Positions 21,059 to 29,753 of a stretch of 36,546 nucleotides of DNA are shown here, piece after piece. Source of the stretch: Candidatus Cloacimonadota bacterium (GTDB lineage: Bacteria; Cloacimonadota; Cloacimonadia; JGIOTU-2). The stretch's first letter is position 1. Each line of letters opens with the position of its first letter. Under the pieces are notes generated by a model. It saw only the letters and a program-made list of their open reading frames with translations, was not told the DNA's origin and did not search any database. The stretch covers positions 1 through 36,546 of the forward strand of contig JACNJR010000006.1 of assembly GCA_014382495.1 (NCBI GenBank), in the 5' to 3' direction. Position numbers and translations under genes: made by a program.

Positions 21059-21472
21059 ATGAAGAGATTAAAAGTCACGCTTATCATTTTAACTATTATT
21101 GTTTTGCTCGGTTTTGGTTCCAAATTTTATCAAGGAATTTGCGCAGATTTGGTTAACAATTCGTTCAGTGGAGTTTTTTATGAAATTTTTTGGTGCTTTA
21201 TTGTTTTTCTCATTTTTAGGAAAATTTCACCTTCTGCAATTGCAATAATTATTTTTATAACTACTTCTATTCTTGAATTTTTACAATTGTGGAAGACACC
21301 ATTTTTGGAAATAATTCGCAGCAATTTTATTGGAAGAACGCTTATCGGCACTTCGTTCGTATGGACAGATTTTCTATATTATTTGATTGGATGCATAATA
21401 TCTGTATTTTTGATGCGATGGGTTTTGTGTAAAATTTCAGGATCCGGAAGTACTATCAAAAATCTCTTATGA
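21059..21472 (+). CDS. DUF2809-like membrane protein
   Basis: Multi-TM protein with GFGSKFYQG, ILEFLQLWKTPFLEIIRSNFIGRTLIGTSFVWTDFLYYLIG. 4-bp overlap with rodA. Confidence 0.75.
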   Translation: MKRLKVTLIILTIIVLLGFGSKFYQGICADLVNNSFSGVFYEIFWCFIVFLIFRKISPSAIAIIIFITTSILEFLQLWKTPFLEIIRSNFIGRTLIGTSFVWTDFLYYLIGCIISVFLMRWVLCKISGSGSTIKNLL

Positions 21473-22692
21473 CATCACAAAAAATTCTTGAGCAGGTCGA
21501 TTGGCCGCTTCTCATAATCACAATTCTTTTGATTCTCTTCGGAGAAATAGCTATTTACAGTTCTTCTGCAAAAATCGTCGGAGCAGAAATTTTATTTGAA
21601 GATTTTTACCTCAAACAATTAATCTGGATTCTAATCGCTTCTGTAATTTTCGTTCTCGTATTGACCATTCCAGATTTACTAATGGACATTTTTGTCATTC
21701 CATTTTATGTATTTTCAATTTTGCTCTTGCTAATCGTTCTATTTTTGCCAAGCGTGAAGGGCGTTCACCGCTGGATTGGCTTTGGCGGATTGAGTATTCA
21801 GCCATCTGAAATCGCGAAAATTTCCTCAGTTTTGCTCATCGCTAAAATAATTTCCAAAAAGTATATTTCAAATTGGAAAATAATCGTTTATGCTTTTCTG
21901 ATAATACTTCTACCGATGCTATTAATTTTCCTAGAGCCAGATTTAGGAAGTTGTCTAATATTTCCTGTATTTGGATTTTCAATGATTTTTTTTGCAGGCG
22001 TTTCCGCATTTTTGCTATTCATAATTCTCTCTCCACTTCTCAGTATTATTGTTGGATTTTCCATTTTTTGGTGGATTATTTTTGATTTGATTTTGCTAAT
22101 AATTCTTTTCAGGAAAAGATTATCTCTCTTTCTCTCGGGCACAATTTTTATTGCAAATGCTTTTATTTCGTGGCTTACACCATTTTTCTGGAGCCAACTT
22201 CGGGGCTATCAGCAAAACCGAATTTTGTCCTTTCTTCATCCGACAAAAGATGTTCTTGGAAGTGGATATCAGATAATTCAATCGAAAATTGCGATAGGTT
22301 CTGGACAAATTTTTGGCAAAGGACTTTTACAAGGCACACAAAAAAATTTGGATTTTCTGCCGGCACAACATACAGATTTTATATTTTCTGTAATTGGCGA
22401 AGAATTCGGTTTTTTGGGATGTTTTATTTTATTAATTCTTTTCAGTTTACTAATTTGGCGAATAATTTCAATAATGAAAAGTGTTACAAATATTTCTCAA
22501 AAACTAATAATAATCGGCATCCTCTCATTTCTCACTTTTCAAATAATTGTAAATATCGGAATGAATCTCGGACTGTTTCCCGTTGTCGGAATTCCATTGC
22601 CATTCATAAGTTATGGCGGAAGCGCACTTCTCATAAACGCCGTTGCAATCGCTATTATAACAAAATTGGGGAAAGAAAAAAGTTTCATTTAG
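21469..22692 (+). CDS. rodA: RodA/FtsW/SpoVE family SEDS glycosyltransferase (RodA-like)
   Basis: GVHRWIGFGGLSIQPSEIAK, QNRILSFLHPTKDVLGSGYQIIQSKIAIGSGQIFGKG, FLPAQHTDFIFSVIGEEFGF, PLPFISYGGSAL. Confidence 0.93.
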   Translation: MTSQKILEQVDWPLLIITILLILFGEIAIYSSSAKIVGAEILFEDFYLKQLIWILIASVIFVLVLTIPDLLMDIFVIPFYVFSILLLLIVLFLPSVKGVHRWIGFGGLSIQPSEIAKISSVLLIAKIISKKYISNWKIIVYAFLIILLPMLLIFLEPDLGSCLIFPVFGFSMIFFAGVSAFLLFIILSPLLSIIVGFSIFWWIIFDLILLIILFRKRLSLFLSGTIFIANAFISWLTPFFWSQLRGYQQNRILSFLHPTKDVLGSGYQIIQSKIAIGSGQIFGKGLLQGTQKNLDFLPAQHTDFIFSVIGEEFGFLGCFILLILFSLLIWRIISIMKSVTNISQKLIIIGILSFLTFQIIVNIGMNLGLFPVVGIPLPFISYGGSALLINAVAIAIITKLGKEKSFI

Positions 22693-22764
22693 TAAATAAT
22701 TGAAAATTTTACTTGCTTTATTTATCTAACTTCAAAAAAAATGGCAAAAAAATAAGGAGTCAAA

Positions 22765-23031
22765 ATGGCAAAAAAGAAAAAATATGTGTATGAGGCGGAA
22801 AAATTCTGCGTCCCTGTTACAAAAATTTCACCGCTTGAAAGTATTCAATTTGTTATTGACGATTTCAAAAAGAGAAAAGTGACATTTTGCGTTGATGGGA
22901 ATGAAGAACGATCTGAAATTTGGAGAATTGAGGAAAATGGTGATTCGGATAAAATCAAGAAAAAAAATTTTCCTAAAAAACCAAAACATCTATATGTGAA
23001 GGGAAAAGAGGTCGAATACAAAATCAAATAA
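22765..23031 (+). CDS. Small basic hypothetical protein (88 aa)
   Basis: Good RBS (AAGGAG) before ATG. Co-directional between rodA and the enolase fusion. No family recognised. Confidence 0.6.
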   Translation: MAKKKKYVYEAEKFCVPVTKISPLESIQFVIDDFKKRKVTFCVDGNEERSEIWRIEENGDSDKIKKKNFPKKPKHLYVKGKEVEYKIK

Positions 23032-23055
23032 ATTAACCAAAAGAAAGTAAATTTT

Positions 23056-25797
23056 ATGAAAAAAATTAATCTACAAAATATCATTGCCCTCGATAAAGGA
23101 TGGGTGATTGCGAATCATATTTTGGTCTCATTTCATGTCGCTTTCATTTCCTCCGTTCTGTCCATTGGATTGGATATTCAGAGCAAAGGTGAAGTTCTGA
23201 AATTTATGTTTTTAAGTTATGAAACTCTTCTCTCGCTTGCATTTCTATACATTACATTTCACACTTGCATTGCGATCCACGAGATGGGACATTATCTGAA
23301 AGCGGTGAAGATAAATGCCTTGAATGAAACGCTTTTGCGGGATGCTCAGAAAAATATAAACAGCGGAATTGGAAGGAAATTTTTCTGGTATCTTGAGATG
23401 TTTTTCAAAATTCCTTCTGGGCGATTCGGTGGTATCACAAAGACCAAACTTGATTATCATCCCGATGCGCCATACAACCTTGCTGTTGCTGCTGCCGGTC
23501 CTTCTGCAAGTAAAAAATTATCTTCAATTACTCTGCCAATTGCGATAATTCTCCTCTATTTTGGATTGACGCAAAATTTTACAATTGTAATTTATATTGG
23601 CAGATTGTTTTTAGGATTTGGACTTGTAAGCTTGCTTGATTTTCTGCTTGCTGATCCTGGAAAATATAAAGAATTCAAACAACGAGAGAAGAAAGCTGAA
23701 CAGGCATCAAAAAAAACTAAAGAGTTAACTGGCACGGACAAACTGAGATGGATTCAGAATGTAAAAAAAGTGAAAGCGATGATGATTCATACAAGGATTC
23801 AGAAAGTTGCTCTGCCAGATGGAAGAGAAGAATGGGTGCCTTGGGAATTTCGCAACTGCGGAATGGGCGGTCGTCATACTGAAAAAGAATTTCCAGAAAG
23901 CAATATCAGTTTGCAAGAAAGTATGTTCATTCCGTTGAGTGTAAAAAATTATGAAGATGCACAGGAGATGACGGTCAATCTGCAAACTCGATTGAAAGAA
24001 ATTATTGAAAACGCAGAAGGATGCACGGTGAAAGGCATTGGAAGTGAAGGTGGAATAGCTGCTTATATTAGAAAAGGAGCGAACGACACATTGCCTGTCC
24101 AACGATTATGGCGAATGCAAAAACAAGCAATTTTGGATTGTGGCTATATTCCAGGTAAAGATGTAGCGATGGCGCTCGATCCCGCTGCAAGTGAGTTGGA
24201 AAACGCTTATCGCGATGAAAAAGGATTGTCAGCAGAAGAAGGCATTGGAATGTATCTCAGCTGGCGAGATAAAGACAAAGTAATTTTGAGCAGAGATGAA
24301 CTTCTCGAAATTTTTACAAAAGCAATAGACGAAGATGACCTTCCTATCGTCTCAATCGAAGATGGTTTCGCCGAAGATGATGATGCGGGATGGAAATTGC
24401 TTATGGATAAACTCAGCGACAAAATTCATATCATTGGAGATGATAATATCACAACTAAAGATTCATCAATTGAGGAAAAAGCAGATAAAGGTCTGATAAA
24501 TACTGCATTGATCAAACTTAATCAAATCGGAACTGTGACAGAAGGAGTTCTGGCGCTTCTTACTGCAATTGGAAAAAATCTCGAAACAGTTGTATCACAC
24601 AGATCAAAATCTCCGATTGAAGATTTTGAAGCACAAGTCGCACTTGCCGCTCACTCTTTGGGCTTGAAAGCTGGTGGCGGAGCGAATTCTGAACGACTTT
24701 ACAAATATGAATCTGTGACCAAAGTCATTAAAGGTGCGATAGAAAAAGCCGTTCAAAAAGATGAAAATGTTTCTCAAACTGAAATTAAAAATTTTGTAAA
24801 TAATCTTGAAATAACAGAAATCATCGCTCGAGAAGCATCGACAAATGCTGGAATTCCAACAGTTGCAGTCGAAATAAAAGTAGGAATTTCTGGCAGTAAA
24901 GAATTTACCAAACTTCTCACATTCGAAGGTGCAACTCCGCTCGGAACTTCCGCCGGAACTGACGAAGCAATTCATCTCGTTGATAGTATAATTCCGGCTA
25001 ATTCTCCAATTGCGAAAAAATATCCCAAACTGTTCAATCTCCAAAATCTTGATAAAACATATCGATTTAAGAAAGCAGTGACGGACAAAGAAATATCTAT
25101 AAAAGGCGATACTCAACTTTCCGAAATGTGGAGAAGGGCAAATCGATATAACGGAAAAGGATGTCTAAATGTTGTCGAAAATGTCGAAAATATTTTGGCA
25201 AAAGAATTTATTGGCAAGAAAATTTTCGAGCTTGGCGATGTCGTTGAATTGGATAGAACTTTATTAAAACTGGAAAGGGATTTAGCAATCGAACGAGCGA
25301 CACTTTCCGAAAATTCTTCTGATGAAGAGAAAATAAAAATTATGCAAAGAAAGGGAAATCTTGGAATGAATGCGGTGTTATCTACATCTCTCGCTTTATC
25401 CAGATTGAAAGGAACAATGAGCGGAAAAGAATTTTGCGAAGTTATGCAAGAACAGATGACCAACACAATTGCAAAAATTATCGCTGAAAATGGCGGATTG
25501 GAATTACTTGATTCGATGAAAGAGAAGATGATTTCTCAAAAAATCGAAGAAGCCAAATATAAAAATAACAATAAATTTTCAGAAGCAGAAAAAGAAAAAA
25601 TTATTGAAAATGTGAATGATGTCATCGAAAAAATCAGAAATAAAAAAACAAATAATGAATTATGGAAAGTTTTTGCAGAGAATTTAACATTCGAAAATTT
25701 ATGCTCAGGATTGCAGATTGTGAATCAAAACAAAAAAGACGAAATCCCGTTGTATCAGTTAATTAGAAAACAATTGCCGGTTTATCAGCTGAATTAA
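23056..25797 (+). CDS. Fusion protein: membrane M50-like zinc metalloprotease domain + circularly permuted enolase (barrel domain first, N-terminal domain last)
   Basis: One uninterrupted 913-codon ORF. HEMGH (aa 75-79) in a TM segment, plus AAAGPSAS and LLDFLLAD. Enolase barrel motifs at aa ~270-540: GGRH, LQESM, GSEGG, ALDPAASE, SIEDGFAEDD, IIGDD, LIKLNQIGTVTE, VVSHRS, LKAGG. Enolase N-domain motifs at aa ~585-913: IPTVAVEI, GTSAGTDEA, GKGCLNVVENVENILA, GNLGMNAVLSTSLALS, IPLYQLIRKQLPVYQLN. Confidence 0.9.
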   Translation: MKKINLQNIIALDKGWVIANHILVSFHVAFISSVLSIGLDIQSKGEVLKFMFLSYETLLSLAFLYITFHTCIAIHEMGHYLKAVKINALNETLLRDAQKNINSGIGRKFFWYLEMFFKIPSGRFGGITKTKLDYHPDAPYNLAVAAAGPSASKKLSSITLPIAIILLYFGLTQNFTIVIYIGRLFLGFGLVSLLDFLLADPGKYKEFKQREKKAEQASKKTKELTGTDKLRWIQNVKKVKAMMIHTRIQKVALPDGREEWVPWEFRNCGMGGRHTEKEFPESNISLQESMFIPLSVKNYEDAQEMTVNLQTRLKEIIENAEGCTVKGIGSEGGIAAYIRKGANDTLPVQRLWRMQKQAILDCGYIPGKDVAMALDPAASELENAYRDEKGLSAEEGIGMYLSWRDKDKVILSRDELLEIFTKAIDEDDLPIVSIEDGFAEDDDAGWKLLMDKLSDKIHIIGDDNITTKDSSIEEKADKGLINTALIKLNQIGTVTEGVLALLTAIGKNLETVVSHRSKSPIEDFEAQVALAAHSLGLKAGGGANSERLYKYESVTKVIKGAIEKAVQKDENVSQTEIKNFVNNLEITEIIAREASTNAGIPTVAVEIKVGISGSKEFTKLLTFEGATPLGTSAGTDEAIHLVDSIIPANSPIAKKYPKLFNLQNLDKTYRFKKAVTDKEISIKGDTQLSEMWRRANRYNGKGCLNVVENVENILAKEFIGKKIFELGDVVELDRTLLKLERDLAIERATLSENSSDEEKIKIMQRKGNLGMNAVLSTSLALSRLKGTMSGKEFCEVMQEQMTNTIAKIIAENGGLELLDSMKEKMISQKIEEAKYKNNNKFSEAEKEKIIENVNDVIEKIRNKKTNNELWKVFAENLTFENLCSGLQIVNQNKKDEIPLYQLIRKQLPVYQLN

Positions 25798-25814
25798 ATT
25801 CAGCCCAAAAAAGT

Positions 25815-26123
25815 ATGAAAATGCGCGGAAAGCGAAAAATAAATTGGAAATTGATTTTAATTATTTTGTTCGCTGTGACAATTTGGTTTCTCGTTATTGA
25901 TAAATATAATTTAGTCAAAATCTGGAAAAATAAAATTCAAATCTCTAAAAATGTAAATTTGATTGAAAATTTAACGGAACAAAAAACAGAACTGCAAGCA
26001 CAGAAAACTAAACTAGAAAATGAGAATGAAGAAACAATAGAAAAAAAAGCTAGAGAAATCGGGCTCACAAAACCTGGTGAAAAAATCATTCGAATTATCG
26101 AAGAAGAGAAAAGTGGTAAATAG
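25815..26123 (+). CDS. FtsB/DivIC-like septum formation initiator
   Basis: Short protein with one TM helix followed by a coiled coil (LIENLTEQKTELQAQKTKLENENEETIEKKAREIGLTKPGEKII). Position next to enolase fits ftsB. Confidence 0.8.
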   Translation: MKMRGKRKINWKLILIILFAVTIWFLVIDKYNLVKIWKNKIQISKNVNLIENLTEQKTELQAQKTKLENENEETIEKKAREIGLTKPGEKIIRIIEEEKSGK

Positions 26124-26132
26124 TTTAGAAAT

Positions 26133-27416
26133 ATGAATACGATTTATAAAGCAAAGATTTTATCGCCGATTTCAAAAGACGAAATTTCCTTTTTCTCGCC
26201 TGGATATCTTGTAAATTCTGAGAATGGCAGAATTTTAGAATTAACTGATGAAAATCCTCAGAAAAAATATAAAAATTCCCAATTTCTTGATTTCTCTGAT
26301 AAAATTATTTGTCCTGGTTTTATCGATGTTCACAGCCATCTTTCACAATTTCAATTGATGGGTATATTTCACGAAAAACTTCTGAATTGGCTGGAGAGAT
26401 TGGTCTTTCCACAAGAAGAGAAATTTCAATCTGAAAAATATGCGAAATTGGCAGCAGATATATTTTTTGAAAATCTTCTATCTAACGGCACAACAACGAG
26501 TTGTACTTATGTAACGGTCCATAAAAATGCAACTGATTTAGCTTTTCAGTCGGCAAATGAAAAAGGAATTAGAGCGTTTATTGGGAAAGTTTTAGTTGAC
26601 CAAAATGTACCAAAAAATTGGTTGGAAAATCCAGAAAAATCATTGAAAGATTCTGAAGGATTAATAAAGAAATGGGATGGAATTGACGGTCGTCTAAAAT
26701 TTGTGCTAACTCCCAGACACGCCGTATCTTGCTCATTTGATTTTCTAAAAAAAATTGGCAAATTAGCAAAAAAATATGACGCTTTCGTTCAATCGCATTT
26801 GAGTGAAAGTAAAATAGAAATCAAAAAGATAAAAAAAATCTTTCCAAATTTCAAAAATTATACTGACATTTATCTGAAAGCAGAAATTCTATCTGAGAAA
26901 ACAATTATGGCTCATTGCATTCATTTGTCCGAAAACGAAATTAAAATTTTACGAAAAACTAACACGAAAATAAGTCATTGTCCAACCTCTAATCGTTTTC
27001 TTGAAAGCGGAATAATGCCATATAGAAAACTGGAAGAGAGCGATTTGACAATTGGCTTAGGCACCGATATCGCTGGTGGTTATAGCACTTCAATGTTCAA
27101 TGAAATGAGAGAAGCAATTGAGACATCAAAAATGATGAATATTATCCATCCTGAAAAAAAATACAGAAGAATATCAGTTTTCGAAGCATTTTATTTAGCA
27201 ACTCTGGGCGGGGCAAAAGTTTTGTCTCTCGAAAATGAAATTGGCAGTTTAGAAAAAAACAAATCAGCAGATTTTTTGATTATAAATCTTGACAAAATTT
27301 CAGGAAACAATGAAGAGATTCTTTCAAATCCCAAAAATATCTTATCAAAAATGATTTATCTTGGAAATGAAAACATCGTTGAACAAGTTTTTGTAAAAGG
27401 AAAAAGATTAATTTAG
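26133..27416 (+). CDS. guaD: Guanine deaminase-like amidohydrolase
   Basis: Metal-site motifs GFIDVHSHLSQ, FVQSHLSES, AHCIHLS and GLGTDIAGGYSTSMFNEMREAIETSK, typical of guanine deaminases. Confidence 0.85.
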   Translation: MNTIYKAKILSPISKDEISFFSPGYLVNSENGRILELTDENPQKKYKNSQFLDFSDKIICPGFIDVHSHLSQFQLMGIFHEKLLNWLERLVFPQEEKFQSEKYAKLAADIFFENLLSNGTTTSCTYVTVHKNATDLAFQSANEKGIRAFIGKVLVDQNVPKNWLENPEKSLKDSEGLIKKWDGIDGRLKFVLTPRHAVSCSFDFLKKIGKLAKKYDAFVQSHLSESKIEIKKIKKIFPNFKNYTDIYLKAEILSEKTIMAHCIHLSENEIKILRKTNTKISHCPTSNRFLESGIMPYRKLEESDLTIGLGTDIAGGYSTSMFNEMREAIETSKMMNIIHPEKKYRRISVFEAFYLATLGGAKVLSLENEIGSLEKNKSADFLIINLDKISGNNEEILSNPKNILSKMIYLGNENIVEQVFVKGKRLI

Positions 27417-27447
27417 TTTAAAAAATAAACGACGAAAGGATAAAAAA

Positions 27448-28692
27448 ATGGAGTATAAGTTACTTTCAAACAGCGATATGAAGGCGATTGATGCTTTAAA
27501 AGAGTTTCACGGCGGAGCAAAAAAAATTAGTGAAACTATCACAAAAATGCGAGATCTTGAAACGAGAAAAAAGATTCTGAAAGAAAAAGGTTTCGGAGAT
27601 ATGATTGAAGATGCGGAAAATCTCGTAAAAAAATTCGCCAAAGCTGGAGATTTTGAAACGAAAAACAATATTTCTTACAATGATAAATTTGGAATTGCCA
27701 CAGCACAAGTTTCCGGCTGGCAAGGTGCACCGGTGACTCATCACGCAATGAAGAGAATTGCAAAAAGCGCCGAAACTGACGAACCTTGTTTTGTCCCTTC
27801 TGAATTTATTTCTGTGGTTGCCCTAACGGATAATTATGTTTACAATGGCGATTTGCTCGCAACTCTCACAATGGCAGAAAATATAATGAAGGGTTCAAAA
27901 TTCTGTAGCACAAATCTTATCGGTATTCCTCAACCAGAAAAAAGATTTGTCGAATTAGAAAAAATTACAGGCAAAAATTTCGAGAGAACTGATCTCAGAG
28001 ATGGAAATTCTATGCTAATTCTAAAAAATCAAGGAACCTTTTTTGGGAATTTTGGTGGAATCGAAGTTGCAAACGACAATCACCTTATCTATCTCGACGG
28101 AATTACAAGAACCGCACTTGCAACTGGCGCAGATTTTTTCCTGAATCCAAGCTGGAGCACAATTGTCGCAATTTGCTATTATGGGCGCGATATTCCAAAT
28201 ATTCATATAAAAATTTCTATGCTGCTCGCAACGCAAAATCTGATGCAATTCCGAATGCTTCTGAACATAATGAAAGAGTACCTTCGCGACGATATGACCT
28301 CGCCATTATATGAAATCAATATTGGAAATGGTGTGGACGCAGAAAATTTCATAAAATGCGCAAAGGAACTGAAAGAAAGCGGAATTAAAGGTGTCAGTTT
28401 GTCCGCTCATATCAGAATAAATCCTGATTTGGGAATTGAAAATTTCAACTGGACAGAAAATATGCACAAAGTTTTAGAAAGCGGAACAGATATAACTTTT
28501 AAGTATGAATCTGATGGAACTGCGCGTGAAATGGATACGATGGAGACATATTTCCTTCCTGAAGATGAGCGAAATAAGAATGCAGAAAAAATTGGTGATG
28601 TGATTTTCCACAAAGCACTTCAAGCATCCAAAGATGGAAGAGATATGATGAGAAGAGGTATTAGAGTAAAATTTGGCGAAAGTTCATATTAA
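27448..28692 (+). CDS. Conserved-looking hypothetical protein (414 aa)
   Basis: Strong ORF with RBS (GAAAGG). Soluble protein upstream of the panB-like gene. No family recognised. Confidence 0.7.
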   Translation: MEYKLLSNSDMKAIDALKEFHGGAKKISETITKMRDLETRKKILKEKGFGDMIEDAENLVKKFAKAGDFETKNNISYNDKFGIATAQVSGWQGAPVTHHAMKRIAKSAETDEPCFVPSEFISVVALTDNYVYNGDLLATLTMAENIMKGSKFCSTNLIGIPQPEKRFVELEKITGKNFERTDLRDGNSMLILKNQGTFFGNFGGIEVANDNHLIYLDGITRTALATGADFFLNPSWSTIVAICYYGRDIPNIHIKISMLLATQNLMQFRMLLNIMKEYLRDDMTSPLYEINIGNGVDAENFIKCAKELKESGIKGVSLSAHIRINPDLGIENFNWTENMHKVLESGTDITFKYESDGTAREMDTMETYFLPEDERNKNAEKIGDVIFHKALQASKDGRDMMRRGIRVKFGESSY

Positions 28693-28729
28693 TTAATTTA
28701 AAAAACAATAATTAAGTAAAAAGGGAGAA

Positions 28730-29677
28730 ATGATGGCTGACTCAAAAGTAAAAATTGACATTAGAAAAATGCGTATAATGAAGAGAAAAAAATCTCAAGT
28801 TGCTTGGATTACTTCGTATGATTTTCCGTTCTCGTATGTGGCGGAACAAGCGGGAGTGGATATGATTCTTATTGGAGATTCTGGAGGAATGGTTCAGCTG
28901 GGATACAAGACCACGAATCCTGTAACTATGGACGAGATGATAACAATGGCAAAATCTGTGAGAAAGGGCGCTCCGAATACATTTATCATCGGTGATATGC
29001 CACAAGGAACTTACGAAGTTGGTGAAAAAGAAGCGGTTGTGAACGCTCTCAGATTTATCAAAGAGGCAGATTGCGATGCTATTAAATTGGAGGGTGGAAT
29101 ACGAGTTGCTTCAAAAGTAAAAGCAATTGCAGACGCTGGAATTCTGGTTATGGGACATCTGGGTTTGACTCCGCAAAGCAGTGCAAGTTTTGGCGGTTAT
29201 AGAGTGCAAGGCAAGACAGTAAAGAGTTTTGAAAACACACTTCAAGATGCTTTTGCATTACAAAAAGCTGGAACTTTTGCAGTTTTGCTTGAAGCAATGC
29301 CTTCGGAATCTGCCGGACAGATTACGAAACAGCTCGACATCCCAGTTTATGGAATCGGTGCTGGCACACAAGTTGACGGACAGCTCATAATTATGCACGA
29401 CCTTATGGGCTTTTATGAACCATTCAGACCATACTTCGCAAAATGCTATATTCCAGATGTGATTAAAGAGTTTGAAAAGAAAATTTCCAGCGCATCAGAT
29501 ATTAGGCAGATGGGCATTGACGAACGAAATGATGGAATACTTCTGCTTGCCAAAATGGCTGCCACAAAATATGTTCAAGATGTGAGAAATAGGAAATTTC
29601 CAGGTGAAGAATACACTTATCCCATAAAGGATAAATGGTTGGAGAAACTTAAAAAATCGAAAATGTGGAAGGAGTAA
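28730..29677 (+). CDS. panB: PanB-family (ketopantoate hydroxymethyltransferase-like) protein with an extended C-terminus
   Basis: ITSYDFPFSYVAEQAGVDMILIGDSGGMVQLGY, IIGDMPQGTYE, IKLEGG, GHLGLTPQSSASFGGYRVQGK, LLEAMPSE, IPVYGIGAGTQVDGQLIIMHDLMG. RBS GGGAG. The true start may be the second ATG (28733). Confidence 0.85.
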   Translation: MMADSKVKIDIRKMRIMKRKKSQVAWITSYDFPFSYVAEQAGVDMILIGDSGGMVQLGYKTTNPVTMDEMITMAKSVRKGAPNTFIIGDMPQGTYEVGEKEAVVNALRFIKEADCDAIKLEGGIRVASKVKAIADAGILVMGHLGLTPQSSASFGGYRVQGKTVKSFENTLQDAFALQKAGTFAVLLEAMPSESAGQITKQLDIPVYGIGAGTQVDGQLIIMHDLMGFYEPFRPYFAKCYIPDVIKEFEKKISSASDIRQMGIDERNDGILLLAKMAATKYVQDVRNRKFPGEEYTYPIKDKWLEKLKKSKMWKE

Positions 29678-29753
29678 ATTTGACAAAAAAAATTTGCTTT
29701 TCATTTCAATGCACTAAATTATTAATCAAAAAATATAGAAGGAGAATTTAAAA

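Noticed and set aside
22170-22703. 177-aa plus-strand ORF overlapping rodA in another frame
   Set aside because: Asn/Ser/Arg-rich out-of-frame translation of rodA with no protein-like motifs.
24604-25466. Antisense ORFs (170 aa and 117 aa) opposite the enolase fusion
   Set aside because: They overlap a strongly supported CDS, have biased Phe/Ser/Ile composition and no recognisable motifs; typical AT-rich antisense shadows.
23056-25797. Explaining the fusion by a frameshift or indel joining two neighbouring genes
   Set aside because: An indel could merge neighbouring genes but cannot reverse the order of enolase domains, and the reading frame is continuous through all motifs. A chimeric assembly still needs checking with reads.
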